This document shows, piece by piece, positions 25,430 through 34,340 of a DNA stretch of 64,000 nucleotides (position 1 is its first letter; every line of letters starts with the position of its first letter). The stretch lies in NCBI GenBank assembly GCA_015061365.1, contig SUWS01000003.1:50920-114919 (forward strand), in the 5' to 3' direction. Below the pieces are notes generated by a model, which was not told the DNA's origin, ran no database searches, and saw nothing but the letters and a program-made list of their open reading frames with translations. The DNA is from Lentimicrobiaceae bacterium (GTDB lineage Bacteria; Bacteroidota; Bacteroidia; Bacteroidales; F082). Position numbers and translations under genes: made by a program.

Positions 25430-26293
25430 CTATTTTTTCATCATCTCGAATCCTTTACCATAAACGCCCATCACGGTATTGACGGAAACGAACGCGGCCG
25501 GATCAAGTTGTTTCACGATCCTAATGACACGCTGCGACTCAGTCTTTCTTACTACGACCATCACGATGTTGTTCTCAGTCTTGGTGTACCATCCAGTACC
25601 TTTTATCATCGTAACGCCACGATGAATTTCTTCTCCTACTTTATCAGCGATTTCATCAGGTCTCTGTGAAAAGATGAACATCTGCACCGATTGTTTGCTG
25701 CCGTTCATCGTCAGGTCCATCGTATAACTTGTTACCATAAGTCCGACGTAGCTGTATATCAAGAGTTCTAAATCTCTGAAGACAAAATAAGAACATGAGA
25801 TGATAGCTACGTTAATGAATAAGGTAAGACGACCTAAGGTGATGTTGCGGTATTTGTTTATCATCATGACGATTATGTCGGTGCCGCCGGTGCTGCTTCC
25901 TTCCAAGAAGATAAAGGCGCAAGCAACGCCGTTCAATCCTGCGCCGAGCACTGCCGAAAGAAAACGATCTTCAATGATAGGTGCTAAGAAGACATATTCT
26001 TGCAGGATGTAAAACACTACAGATGTCACAATGACGGAATAGATTGTGCTTAAAGCGAATCTTCTTCCCAAAGACCTGAATGCGATTAATATTAGAATTG
26101 CATTTAAAGCGAATATCGAGATACCTGTCGGTAATCCCGTAACCCAATAGATTATGGTGGCGAGACCTGTCACACCACCGCCGAGCATATTACTCGGGAT
26201 GAGAAACCCTGTCCATCCGATAGCTGAAATTATGATCGCTACAGTGATAATGATGTGGCTTCTTACTTCTTGCCAGATAATTGATTTATTCAT
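25430..26293 (-). CDS. YitT family membrane protein (DUF161/DUF2179)
   Basis: A 287-aa inner-membrane protein with about five to six membrane segments in residues ~10-190 (HIIITVAIIISAIGWTGFLIPSNMLGGGVTGLATIIYW..., EGSSTGGTDIIVMMINKY) and a cytoplasmic DUF2179 domain at ~205-287 (VQMFIFSQRPDEIADKVGEEIHRGVTMIKGTGWYTKTENNIVMVVVRKTE). The glycine-rich GGGVTGLA and GSSTGGTDI motifs define the family. Its function is not established. Upstream it borders repeat DNA and no consensus promoter is visible. Confidence 0.9.
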   Translation of the reverse strand: MNKSIIWQEVRSHIIITVAIIISAIGWTGFLIPSNMLGGGVTGLATIIYWVTGLPTGISIFALNAILILIAFRSLGRRFALSTIYSVIVTSVVFYILQEYVFLAPIIEDRFLSAVLGAGLNGVACAFIFLEGSSTGGTDIIVMMINKYRNITLGRLTLFINVAIISCSYFVFRDLELLIYSYVGLMVTSYTMDLTMNGSKQSVQMFIFSQRPDEIADKVGEEIHRGVTMIKGTGWYTKTENNIVMVVVRKTESQRVIRIVKQLDPAAFVSVNTVMGVYGKGFEMMKK

Positions 26294-26314
26294 ATTATTT
26301 TATTTTTTTATCAA

Positions 26315-26338
26315 TAGACAACAGACAACGGTCAACAG
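26315..26338 (+). repeat. CAACAGA-type element, intergenic copy
   Basis: AGACAACAGACAACGGTCAA..., three to four heptamers in the 26294-26593 gap, about 20 bp upstream of the YitT start codon. Confidence 0.8.
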
Positions 26339-26363
26339 CTTTTTGTTTGAAATCTGAATATTT

Positions 26364-26447
26364 GGGCGTTCCGGCTATCGCCGTCGGGCTTTCCGCTATA
26401 TCTTTTTCCGCTACGCTACAAAAGGATGCCGCTTCAATCCCTAACGC
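26364..26447 (-). repeat. 84-bp dispersed repeat, copy 2
   Basis: Reverse complement of the block at 415-498, same length, with about seven to eight differences by eye. The gap 26294-26593 holds this copy, a CAACAGA element, a stretch AGACGCATCAATTTCCC related to the GAGACG hairpins, and a terminator; no gene is visible. Confidence 0.85.
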
Positions 26448-26557
26448 TCTTTTGAGGCGTGGACATGAAACGGGAGCAGAGTGCCGAGACTGATTTACAA
26501 TTCAAATTAGACGCATCAATTTCCCTTTTGTCTCTTGTCTTTAGTCAGTTTTAAATA

Positions 26558-26587
26558 TTAAAAAAGTCGCCACATTGTGACGACTTA
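26558..26587 (-). terminator. Terminator of the carboxyltransferase gene
   Basis: On the minus strand AAGTCGTCACAATGTGGCGACTT folds into a stem with one mismatch and is followed by TTTTTTAA. It lies just past the stop at 26594. Confidence 0.8.
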
Positions 26588-26593
26588 TCTGTT

Positions 26594-28360
26594 TTATTTT
26601 TCAATAAAAGCGATAGTCTCGCCTTTTTCTACAAGTTTACCTTGAGGTGCGACGGCCTCCACGATCTTGCCTGGCCACAGTGCCACGACAGGTTCTTGTC
26701 CGTAAGGTGCTTGGATTTGTGCGATTATATCACCTTCTTTATATGAGGTACCTACGGCTGGTGTTGTAGACTTGTCGTTGAAGTCGATGTCCCATAATAT
26801 TCTTCCGCCGACAGGAGCCACTACAGGTTCTGCGTTTGGATGACGTAATGCTCTCAGGTCAGGAATCTTGACGTCGGCACCGCCTTGTGAGAACTTAGCT
26901 TTCATCTTTTCTTCTAATTCCTGGTTGAAGCGACGTTTAGCCTCACCAGATTTATATTCACGATATTGTTTTTCGTGCATAGCGAATTCGAAGAGTTCTT
27001 CTTCGTCAGGACCGAGATCCCAGCCGTTTTCTTCCATCTCTTTACGGAAACGTGGAAGTTCATCCGGATAGTTGTCTTGAGGATTGCCTTCGAAGAACTC
27101 GAGACCTTTTTTCTTAGCCAAGTCAATAATCTCTTGATCCAATTTACCTGGAAGCTGACCAGCCTTACCGAGTATCATGCCCCATGCGGCAGGGTCGATA
27201 GAGTTTTCATAACGAGCATCGCCCTTGCTTAATGAATAGAGATTCATCAAAGCGATGTTCTTTGTATATTGACTGAACGGTGTTACCAACGGAGGATAGC
27301 CGAGTTTTGGCCAAATATTCTGTACTTCGTCGAAGAGTTGAACGAGGAGTTCGTCTTCTGAGAGTTCTTTCTCGCCTTTGTTTTTAAGGTTCATGTTGAT
27401 GGCAGCGTGAACGCCTTTGAGGTCAGCCATGAGAGAACCCATCATACCGCCTGGGAGTCCGCAGCCTAACATCAACGAGTTGAGATAACGGTTACGTGGG
27501 TCGATCCAATAGCCGAGGAAGTCGTCGATGAAACTTTGTGTCATGGCGCGTGCTTCCATATATGCGTTCATGTCGATGTCTTTTACTAAGAAACCTGCGT
27601 CTTTCAACATAGCTTGTACTGAAATTACGTCAGGGTGAACCATACCCCATGAGAGTGGTTCCATTGCTACGTCTAAGTAGTCGGCACCTGCTTGTGCTAC
27701 CTCAAGCATGGAAGCCATGGAGAGACCTGGACCGGAGTGACCGTGATATTGTACCTTGATTTCTGGATGTTGTTTCTTGATAGCAGCGACGACCTTACCT
27801 AATGAGAAAGGACGGCCAATACCTGCCATATCTTTCAGTGCTATTTCTTTTGCGCCTGCTTGGATGAGTTTCTCAGCCATGTTGATATAATATTCTGCTG
27901 TGTGAACAGGTGAGTAGGTGATACTCATGGCAGCTTGTGAAATCATGCCGGCTTCGTTAGCCCATTGGATTGAAGGTATGATGTTACGAACGTCGTTCAA
28001 TCCGCAGAAGATACGTGTGATGTCGACACCTTGAGCTTTCTTTACTTTGTACATGAGCTGACGTACGTCGGCTGGGACAGGGTTCATGCGGAGAGCGTTG
28101 AGTGCGCGGTCGAGCATGTGACATTCGATGCCGCCCTTGTGCAATGCCGCGGTGAAAGCTCTCACCGAATGGTTTGGATTCTCACCATATAATAAGTTAA
28201 CTTGTTCTGCTGCACCACCGTTAGATTCGACGCGGTCGAAACAACCCATCTTAATAATAATAGGTGCTATCTGTTCTAATTGGTCTTTACGAGGAACATA
28301 TTTACCGGAACTTTGCCACATGTCACGGTAAACCAAGCTGAATTTTATTTCTCTTTTCAT
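26594..28360 (-). CDS. Carboxyltransferase subunit (OadA/PycB-like) with biotinyl-like tail lacking the lysine
   Basis: A 588-aa protein. Residues ~1-300 form the TIM-barrel carboxyltransferase of pyruvate carboxylase and oxaloacetate decarboxylase: FSLVYRDMWQSSGKYVPR, GCFDRVESNGGA, the metal-ligand HGHSGPG, and the probable carbamylated Lys in IALKDMAG. A conserved C-terminal carboxyltransferase segment follows (~300-470). The last ~75 residues have the BCCP/lipoyl fold pattern (APVGGRILWDIDF...VGTSYKEGDIIAQIQAPYGQEPVVALWPGKIVEAV...VEKGETIAFIEK), but the place of the biotinylated EAMKM reads QAPYGQEP. It must then use a separate biotin carrier or act differently. Transcribed alone. Confidence 0.85.
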   Translation of the reverse strand: MKREIKFSLVYRDMWQSSGKYVPRKDQLEQIAPIIIKMGCFDRVESNGGAAEQVNLLYGENPNHSVRAFTAALHKGGIECHMLDRALNALRMNPVPADVRQLMYKVKKAQGVDITRIFCGLNDVRNIIPSIQWANEAGMISQAAMSITYSPVHTAEYYINMAEKLIQAGAKEIALKDMAGIGRPFSLGKVVAAIKKQHPEIKVQYHGHSGPGLSMASMLEVAQAGADYLDVAMEPLSWGMVHPDVISVQAMLKDAGFLVKDIDMNAYMEARAMTQSFIDDFLGYWIDPRNRYLNSLMLGCGLPGGMMGSLMADLKGVHAAINMNLKNKGEKELSEDELLVQLFDEVQNIWPKLGYPPLVTPFSQYTKNIALMNLYSLSKGDARYENSIDPAAWGMILGKAGQLPGKLDQEIIDLAKKKGLEFFEGNPQDNYPDELPRFRKEMEENGWDLGPDEEELFEFAMHEKQYREYKSGEAKRRFNQELEEKMKAKFSQGGADVKIPDLRALRHPNAEPVVAPVGGRILWDIDFNDKSTTPAVGTSYKEGDIIAQIQAPYGQEPVVALWPGKIVEAVAPQGKLVEKGETIAFIEK

Positions 28361-28398
28361 ATTATATTTATTGATAATTTTACAAAATTTATAGTCTA

Positions 28399-28406
28399 CA
28401 AAAATA
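28399..28406 (-). promoter_or_regulatory. -7 promoter element of carboxyltransferase gene
   Basis: On the minus strand TATTTTTG followed by TAG, about 39 nt before the start codon. Confidence 0.6.
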
Positions 28407-28446
28407 ATATTTTTTTCCCAATCGTGAATTAGTAATTTTATGTTAG

Positions 28447-28545
28447 TTTCTCAGATTTTCGGTTTCTCAGATTTTCAGATTCTCAGATTCTCAGATTTTC
28501 AGATTCTCAGATTTTCAGATTCTCAGATTTTCAGATTCTCAGATT
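28447..28545. repeat. Octamer tract (TTTCAGAT/TCTCAGAT)n
   Basis: About twelve 8-bp units directly after the merR stop codon, the same family as the tracts at coaD, secA and rsfS. Confidence 0.88.
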
Positions 28546-28884
28546 CTATTTATTCTCTTTACTCTCAAGTTCCTTGTCAAGTTCCAATAAAAATTTCTTT
28601 GTTTTCTCCAATGTCATCAAGACTGTCGTCTTTCTTTCTAATTGGTCGAAGTCTTTTTTAAGGGCGTCTTTAGCACCTTGCAGTGTATAGCCTTGAACTT
28701 TGACGAGCTGGTAAATCATACGGAGATAACGAAGGTCACGTTGTGTAAACATTCTGTTGCCCTTGTTACTCTTACGAGGTCTCAATACAGAAAATTCACT
28801 TTCCCAATAACGTATGAGAGAGGTGTTGACGTTAAACATCTCAGCCACTTCACCTATGCGATAGTATAATTTTTCGTCATTCAT
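28546..28884 (-). CDS. MerR family transcriptional regulator
   Basis: A 112-aa DNA-binding protein with the MerR winged helix-turn-helix at residues ~7-75 (YYRIGEVAEMFNVNTSLIRYWESEFSVLRPRKSNKGNRMFTQRDLRYLRMIYQLV) and a C-terminal dimer helix. No effector domain or cysteine sensor is present. This short form with RYWESEF and RKSNKGNR is common in Bacteroidetes. It lies 2 bp downstream of the M23 peptidase gene, so they form an operon. The target is unknown. Confidence 0.9.
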   Translation of the reverse strand: MNDEKLYYRIGEVAEMFNVNTSLIRYWESEFSVLRPRKSNKGNRMFTQRDLRYLRMIYQLVKVQGYTLQGAKDALKKDFDQLERKTTVLMTLEKTKKFLLELDKELESKENK

Positions 28885-28886
28885 GT

Positions 28887-29858
28887 TTAGTCCATTGTTT
28901 GCGAAGGATGTTGCGACAACTCGAGTATCTTGTCGTATTCTTCAGGAGTTAAGTCGTTATAGAAGAAGTTTATAGGATTTACGGTCTTGTTGTTTTTTAT
29001 CACTTCGTAATGAAGGTGAGGTGCGGTTGATTTTCCTGTGTTTCCCATGGTGCCTATTTCTTGTCCTCTTTTTACCTTATCTCCTTTCTTTACCATAATG
29101 GTGTTGAGGTGAGCATAACGTGTCATATAGCCATATCCATGGTCGACGAGGATGTTGTTGCCGTAACCGTTTTTGTTCTTTTCTACTTTTTTTACGACGC
29201 CATCGCCTGTGGCGTAAATTCCTGTTCCGATGGGACCGCTGAAGTCGATACCTCCATGAAATTTCGTCACCTTATAAAACGGGTCAGTACGTTGTCCGTA
29301 ATGCGATGAGATTCTGTATATGTCGGTGTCTTTTACGGGCATGATGGCTGGAATACAGGCGAGCATCTCCGACTTGTTCTTCGCCATCTCGTAAATCTCG
29401 TCAAAAGATTTCGACTGAACGTAAAGCTGACTTGAAAGTACGTCGATTCTTTTGGCTGTGTTAATGACCATGTCTGAATTGACGTAGCCGTCTAATGCCA
29501 CATAACGGTTGGAACCTCCATAACCCGCTTTTCTCACTGATGAAGGAATTGGTTCCGATTCAAAGATTACCCTGTAAATGTTGTCGTCCCGTTCCTCCAT
29601 TTCGCCTAACAACAAATCTATTTCGTCAATTTTGTCGTTCATGATGTCGTATTGCAACCTGAGATATTCTATCTCTCGCGCCTGCATCCTCTCGGTTGGC
29701 GAACCGAAGAAATTCTGAATCAAGATAACTATGAGAAATGCTGTTGCACCCGTAGATAAAAGATATAAGACAACACTCCAGAATCTCTTCTTTTGCGATG
29801 TCTTATATTCTTCGTATTCAAGTGTCTGTGGATTGAAGATGTATTTCTTTTTTGCCAT
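28887..29858 (-). CDS. M23 (LytM) family peptidase, membrane anchored
   Basis: A 323-aa cell-wall peptidase or divisome-type factor. It has one membrane segment (~26-50, FWSVVLYLLSTGATAFLIVILIQNFF), a coiled-coil stretch (~58-90), and a LytM domain at ~190-310 with the zinc ligands HGGID and HLHYE (~281). HGYGYMTRYAHL is also present, so the domain looks catalytically complete, unlike EnvC-type proteins that lack zinc ligands. Divergent from alaS; followed by merR. Confidence 0.93.
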   Translation of the reverse strand: MAKKKYIFNPQTLEYEEYKTSQKKRFWSVVLYLLSTGATAFLIVILIQNFFGSPTERMQAREIEYLRLQYDIMNDKIDEIDLLLGEMEERDDNIYRVIFESEPIPSSVRKAGYGGSNRYVALDGYVNSDMVINTAKRIDVLSSQLYVQSKSFDEIYEMAKNKSEMLACIPAIMPVKDTDIYRISSHYGQRTDPFYKVTKFHGGIDFSGPIGTGIYATGDGVVKKVEKNKNGYGNNILVDHGYGYMTRYAHLNTIMVKKGDKVKRGQEIGTMGNTGKSTAPHLHYEVIKNNKTVNPINFFYNDLTPEEYDKILELSQHPSQTMD

Positions 29859-29902
29859 TCTCAGAATTTTGTCTTTATATGAAAAATATTCTATTAATTC
29901 TG

Positions 29903-29910
29903 CAAAAATA
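29903..29910 (-). promoter_or_regulatory. -7 promoter element of M23-merR operon
   Basis: On the minus strand TATTTTTG followed by CAG, 45 nt before the start codon. Confidence 0.6.
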
Positions 29911-29924
29911 ATATTTTTTTGAAC

Positions 29925-29932
29925 TAAATTTG
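29925..29932 (+). promoter_or_regulatory. -7 promoter element of alaS
   Basis: TAAATTTG followed by CAA, 42 nt before the alaS start. It is back to back with the M23 promoter. Confidence 0.6.
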
Positions 29933-29973
29933 CAAAAATTTTTTTCGATTAAATATTTAACACATTATTATAT

Positions 29974-32595
29974 ATGAAAGCAAGTGAAATTCGTAACAGC
30001 TTCTTGAAATTTTTTGAATCTAAACAGCATCTCATAGTGGCATCGGCTCCTATAGTGGTTAAAAATGACCCTACTTTGATGTTTACTAACGCAGGTATGA
30101 ATCAGTTTAAAGATGTCTTCCTCGGCAACGCTCAATATAAATCTAACAGAGTCGCCGACATACAAAAATGTCTTCGCGTGTCGGGAAAACATAACGACCT
30201 TGAAGAAGTAGGTCGCGACACTTATCATCATACTATGTTCGAGATGATGGGCAACTGGTCGTTCGGCGATTATTTCAAAAAGGAAGCTATCGCTTGGGCT
30301 TGGGAATTTCTTACTGAAGTGTTGAAAATCGACAAGAATAAATTGTACGTCACTGTCTTCGGCGGCGACGCTAAAGATAACTTAGAACCAGACAACGAAG
30401 CCTTTGAATTCTGGAAAGAACATATCGACGAGTCGAGAATAATTTACGGTAGCAAGAAAGACAACTTCTGGGAAATGGGCGACCAAGGTCCTTGCGGTCC
30501 ATGTTCTGAAATACATATCGACATCCGCGATGAAGAACAACGTAAACTTGTCGATGGTAAAGAGTTAGTAAATAAAGATAATCCGGAAGTGATCGAGATA
30601 TGGAACCTCGTATTTATGCAGTTTAACCGTATGGCTAACGGCAGCCTCGTGAACCTCGCAGCAAAACATATCGACACAGGAATGGGATTTGAACGTCTCG
30701 TCCGCGTCATTCAAAACAAGAAATCAAATTATGACACCGACGTATTCACTCCGTTAATTAATAAGGTTGCTGAACTTTCTGGTAAAGAATACGGCAAAGA
30801 AGAAATGGTAGACATTGCGATGCGTGTCATCTCCGACCACTTACGCGCTGTAAGTTTCGCTGTCGCCGACGGTCAGCTTCCTTCTAACAACGGCGCGGGT
30901 TATGTGATACGCCGCGTCTTACGTCGCGCTGTACGTTATGGCTACACATTCTTAGGTTTCACAGAGCCTTTCGTTTATAGAATCTTACCAGTCTTGGTTC
31001 AAGAAATGGGCGAACAATATCCGGAATTGAAATCGCAACAAGAATTGGTTGCTAAGGTCATCAAAGAAGAAGAAACTTCATTCTTGAGAACCTTGTCGCA
31101 AGGCATCAGACGTTTCGAGTCTTATATCGAACAAAATCCAGATGCTAAAGTCATCGACGGCGCTTTCGCATTCGAACTCTTCGATACTTACGGTTTCCCT
31201 GTCGATTTGACAAACCTCATGGCTGAAGAGAAGAATCTTACTGTCGATATGGAAGGTTTTAAAAACAATCTTGAAGAACAGAAAAACCGTTCCCGTAAGG
31301 CCGCTGAGAAATCGTCAGGCGACTGGGTCGTTGTTGTTGAAGATGACAAAGCAACAGAGTTTAAAGGTTATAACGAACTGACGACTACATCGAAGATTAT
31401 GCGTTACAGAGAAGTCATCGCTAAGAATAAGAAACATTATGAAATAGTCCTCAACGCTACTCCTTTCTATGCTGAGATGGGCGGTCAGGTCGGCGACATC
31501 GGTACTTTGACATCAGAAGATGAAGTGTTAAAAGTTCTTAACACTGTTAAAGAAAACGATTTGATTATTCATATCACAGATAAGATTCCAACAAATCCTG
31601 AGGCTGAGTTCACAGCTGTTGTCGATGTGAAGAGAAGAAAGAAGATTGAAGCTAACCACACGACAACTCACTTGATGCATGCCGCTTTACGTCAGGTTCT
31701 CGGCAATCACGTCGAACAAAAAGGTTCGTTGGTAAATGACGAGAGATTACGTTTCGACTTCAGCCATTTCTCAAAGATGACAGACGAAGAGATTAAGGAA
31801 GTTGAGCGCATCGTCAACGAGAAGATCAGAGAAGATATTTTGAACAACACATACGAAAACGTTCCTATCGAAGAAGCTAAGAACATGGGAGCTATGGCTT
31901 TGTTCGGAGAGAAATACGGCGACCATGTGAGAGTCGTTGCCTTCGATAAAGAGTATTCTGTTGAACTTTGTGGCGGTACACACATCGCATCGACAGGTCG
32001 CATCGGTTCTTTCAAGATTTTATCAGAAGGTGCCATCGCTGCTGGCGTACGTCGTATCGAAGCTGTAACAGGTGAGGAAGTGATGAACTATTTGGATCAT
32101 CAGATTGAACAGATTTCTAAGATAAAAGAAATCGTCAAGACATCAGGCGACTTGATTAAGGCGATAGAAAATCTCAACGCACAAAATCAGACATTACAGA
32201 AGAAGGTAGAGCAGATGATGCACGACAAAGCCGTTGCTGAAGCACGTAGCATCTACAACACTGCTGTCGATTATGAAGGACGTAAGTTGATTGTTGCTAA
32301 AGTTGAAGCCGACGTAAACCAGATGAGAACCATCGCTACATCAGTCAAGGAGTTGGATGCAGAAGCCATCTTGATTATGGGCGGTATTTTTGAAGCCAAG
32401 CCAGCATTATGCGTGATGATACCACAGTCGTTAGTTGATGAACGCAAGTGGGATGCAGGCGCCATGATCAGAGAAGCTGCCAAAGAAATTCAGGGCGGCG
32501 GTGGCGGTCAGAAGACACTCGCTACAGCAGGCGGAAAAAATGTCGATGGCATAGAAAAAGCTATCAACATATTGAAAAATTTCTTATCTTTGTAA
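29974..32595 (+). CDS. alaS: Alanine-tRNA ligase
   Basis: Charges tRNA-Ala and edits mischarged Ser/Gly. The 873-aa length is normal. Residues 1-~240 are the class II catalytic core (EIRNSFLKFFESKQHLIVASAPIVVKNDPTLMFTNAGMNQFK; CGPCSEIH). The editing domain has HTTTH (~564-568) and CGGTH (~667-671). A coiled coil and the C-Ala domain (GGGGGQKTLATAGGKN) end the protein. A perfect 11-bp hairpin follows the stop. Confidence 0.98.
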   Translation: MKASEIRNSFLKFFESKQHLIVASAPIVVKNDPTLMFTNAGMNQFKDVFLGNAQYKSNRVADIQKCLRVSGKHNDLEEVGRDTYHHTMFEMMGNWSFGDYFKKEAIAWAWEFLTEVLKIDKNKLYVTVFGGDAKDNLEPDNEAFEFWKEHIDESRIIYGSKKDNFWEMGDQGPCGPCSEIHIDIRDEEQRKLVDGKELVNKDNPEVIEIWNLVFMQFNRMANGSLVNLAAKHIDTGMGFERLVRVIQNKKSNYDTDVFTPLINKVAELSGKEYGKEEMVDIAMRVISDHLRAVSFAVADGQLPSNNGAGYVIRRVLRRAVRYGYTFLGFTEPFVYRILPVLVQEMGEQYPELKSQQELVAKVIKEEETSFLRTLSQGIRRFESYIEQNPDAKVIDGAFAFELFDTYGFPVDLTNLMAEEKNLTVDMEGFKNNLEEQKNRSRKAAEKSSGDWVVVVEDDKATEFKGYNELTTTSKIMRYREVIAKNKKHYEIVLNATPFYAEMGGQVGDIGTLTSEDEVLKVLNTVKENDLIIHITDKIPTNPEAEFTAVVDVKRRKKIEANHTTTHLMHAALRQVLGNHVEQKGSLVNDERLRFDFSHFSKMTDEEIKEVERIVNEKIREDILNNTYENVPIEEAKNMGAMALFGEKYGDHVRVVAFDKEYSVELCGGTHIASTGRIGSFKILSEGAIAAGVRRIEAVTGEEVMNYLDHQIEQISKIKEIVKTSGDLIKAIENLNAQNQTLQKKVEQMMHDKAVAEARSIYNTAVDYEGRKLIVAKVEADVNQMRTIATSVKELDAEAILIMGGIFEAKPALCVMIPQSLVDERKWDAGAMIREAAKEIQGGGGGQKTLATAGGKNVDGIEKAINILKNFLSL

Positions 32596-32606
32596 GAAGT
32601 AAAATG

Positions 32607-32638
32607 TAATAGAGACGTAGAAACATGCGTCTCTATTA
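32607..32638. terminator. GAGACG-type hairpin after alaS
   Basis: TAATAGAGACG / CGTCTCTATTA, an 11-bp perfect stem with a 10-nt loop, 11 nt past the alaS stop. Only a weak T-rich stretch follows, so it is an imperfect intrinsic terminator; the stem core is shared with the valS terminator. Confidence 0.65.
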
Positions 32639-32669
32639 CTTAATTTATTAACCAATAAACTAAAATATT

Positions 32670-33542
32670 ATGAGTAAAATTTCAATCAGATTTTTCAATG
32701 ATCGTGAAGTTCGTGCCGTGTGGGACGAAGAAAATTCCAAGTGGTGGTTTAATGTTGTGGATATAATAGGCGTTTTAAATGAACAGGACGATTATACCAA
32801 GAACAGAAATTACTGGAAGTATCTAAAAAATAAATTGCGAAAAGAGAACGACCAGTTGGTTAGTCGCACTAACCAACTCAAATTAACAGCTTCTGATGGA
32901 AAGAGGTATTTAACAGATACTCTCGATAGTGATGGAGTTATCGCCTTGGCAAAGAATTTCCCAAACAGTCGCTCAAATGAATTCCTCGATTGGTTTTTAT
33001 ACAGCGACAATACCATTGACGGACAAAGTAAAAAGAAAGCCTACACCTTGTTTGAAAGTGGCTTATTGGATAGCCTCGAAGTGGGAAGCATGAAATGTCT
33101 TCAGCAGATTCATGCCTATTTGTTCGGAGGGCTTTACGATTTCGCTGGAAAGATAAGAACCAAGAATATCAGTAAGGGCGGATTCACTTTTGCGCCATGC
33201 CAGTATTTTGACATTACTTTGAGAACTATTGAGAATATGCCAGAGACAACATTCGACGAGATTATGGATAAATATATCGAGATGAATGTGGCGCATCCTT
33301 TCATGGAAGGCAATGGACGAAGCACGAGAATATGGCTCGACTTGATGCTGAAACGTTCATTAAAGAAATGTGTCGATTGGAGCCGTATCAACAAGAATGA
33401 TTATCTCAACGCGATGAGCATAAGTCCTGTTGATGGGACAGAGATAAAGAGCTTGGTTGAAAACGCCTTGACGAACAAAATCAACGACAGAGAGATCTTT
33501 ATGAAAGGAATAGATTATTCGTATTATTACGAGGAGCAGTGA
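32670..33542 (+). CDS. Bro-N/Fic fusion protein (probable AMP-transferase)
   Basis: A 290-aa protein of two joined domains. Residues ~1-108 match the Bro-N/antirepressor type seen in phage and viral DNA-binding proteins (SIRFFNDREVRAVWDEENSKWWFNVVDIIGVL ... ALAKNFPNSRSNEFLDWF). Residues ~115-290 are a Fic domain with the complete active motif HPFMEGNGRSTR (~209-220), upstream AGKIRTKNISKGGFTFAPCQY, and the ending KGIDYSYYYEE. Fic enzymes usually transfer AMP to hydroxyl groups of target proteins. I do not see an inhibitory (S/T)xxxE(G/N) motif or an adjacent antitoxin. It is a lone gene between alaS and rdgB. Confidence 0.85.
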   Translation: MSKISIRFFNDREVRAVWDEENSKWWFNVVDIIGVLNEQDDYTKNRNYWKYLKNKLRKENDQLVSRTNQLKLTASDGKRYLTDTLDSDGVIALAKNFPNSRSNEFLDWFLYSDNTIDGQSKKKAYTLFESGLLDSLEVGSMKCLQQIHAYLFGGLYDFAGKIRTKNISKGGFTFAPCQYFDITLRTIENMPETTFDEIMDKYIEMNVAHPFMEGNGRSTRIWLDLMLKRSLKKCVDWSRINKNDYLNAMSISPVDGTEIKSLVENALTNKINDREIFMKGIDYSYYYEEQ

Positions 33543-33574
33543 GAACTTAATTGACAATGGATAAGTTCGTAATC

Positions 33575-33613
33575 AAAATAAATTATGAATTATGCATTAT
33601 GAATTATGAATTG
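33575..33613. repeat. Heptamer tract (AATTATG/CATTATG)n
   Basis: Five 7-bp units between the convergent fic and rdgB genes. They are reverse in orientation to the tract upstream of the lipoprotein at 9357. Confidence 0.8.
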
Positions 33614-33615
33614 CA

Positions 33616-34191
33616 TCAGTGTCTCATTAAAAACTCCACGAGTTTCTGTGTAGCTCTACCTCTGTGGGAAATCTTGTTTTTCACTTCCATTGGCATCTCT
33701 GCGAAAGTCTGATCGAAGCCGTCAGGTAAAAATATCGGGTCGTAGCCGAAGCCTTTTTCTCCGTGTTGTTCCTTGGTGATGACGCCTTCCACTTTTCCTT
33801 CAAAGAGATATTGTTCTCCGTTGAGGTTAAGAGCTATCACTGTCTTGAAGCGAGCCTTACGGTTTTCGACACCTTCTAAGGCTTCTAAAAGTTTATTAAC
33901 ATTATCTTGATAAGAACAGCCTTCGCCTGCGTAACGTGCCGAATAAACGCCAGGAGCTCCGTCTAAAGCATCGACTTCCAATCCGGTGTCGTCAGCGAAA
34001 CAATCGATATGATAATTGTTTGTGACGTAATTAGCCTTAATGATGGCGTTGTCTTTTAATGTCTCTCCATCTTCAACAATATCTTCATGGCAGTTGATGT
34101 CGTGAAGTCCTAAGATGTTAAAATCTTTTAAGATAGCTCTAAGCTCTTCCAATTTATGAGCGTTGTGAGTTGCGAAAACTAAATCTTTCAT
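33616..34191 (-). CDS. rdgB: XTP/dITP diphosphatase
   Basis: Removes non-canonical purine nucleotides (dITP, XTP). The start is [17 protein letters not shown] (34191); the track's seven extra residues come from a CAACAGA-like tract. The 191-aa protein shows the Ham1 motifs [60 protein letters not shown], and [14 protein letters not shown]. All expected substrate-binding residues are visible. Confidence 0.96.
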   Translation of the reverse strand: MKDLVFATHNAHKLEELRAILKDFNILGLHDINCHEDIVEDGETLKDNAIIKANYVTNNYHIDCFADDTGLEVDALDGAPGVYSARYAGEGCSYQDNVNKLLEALEGVENRKARFKTVIALNLNGEQYLFEGKVEGVITKEQHGEKGFGYDPIFLPDGFDQTFAEMPMEVKNKISHRGRATQKLVEFLMRH

Positions 34192-34198
34192 ATTTTCT

Positions 34199-34231
34199 AA
34201 GTCAACGGACAATAGTCAATAGTCTTTGTCC
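34199..34231 (-). repeat. CAACAGA-type element, degenerate intergenic copy
   Basis: AGTCAACGGACAATAGTCAA... directly upstream of the rdgB start codon on the plus strand, with A/T changes in two heptamers. Confidence 0.75.
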
Positions 34232-34306
34232 ATAATTTTATTTATTATTATTTTTTTCTATTTTTCATTTTATAGTCAACATTCGCTGGAAGTCAGATGT
34301 GGTTGA

Positions 34307-34338
34307 AGTCTGTTGTCCGTTGTCTGTTGACTGTTGTC
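34307..34338 (-). repeat. CAACAGA-type element at the 3' end of ung
   Basis: Plus strand AGTCTGTTGTCCGTTGTCTG...; read on the minus strand it is four heptamers followed by GACAACAGACTTC. It begins 3 nt after the ung stop codon. Confidence 0.85.
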
Positions 34339-34340
34339 TT

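Noticed and set aside
26281-26493. ORF of 70 aa over the 84-bp repeat
   Set aside because: It reads through heptamer and dispersed repeat DNA; the other copy of the repeat does not share the frame.
28440-28661. ORF of 73 aa rich in Phe-Ser-Asp
   Set aside because: It is a translation of the octamer tract TTTCAGAT plus antisense merR.
32670-33542. Fic gene as part of a mobile or defence island
   Set aside because: Neighbours are alaS, rdgB and ung; no integrase, direct repeats or restriction genes are nearby.
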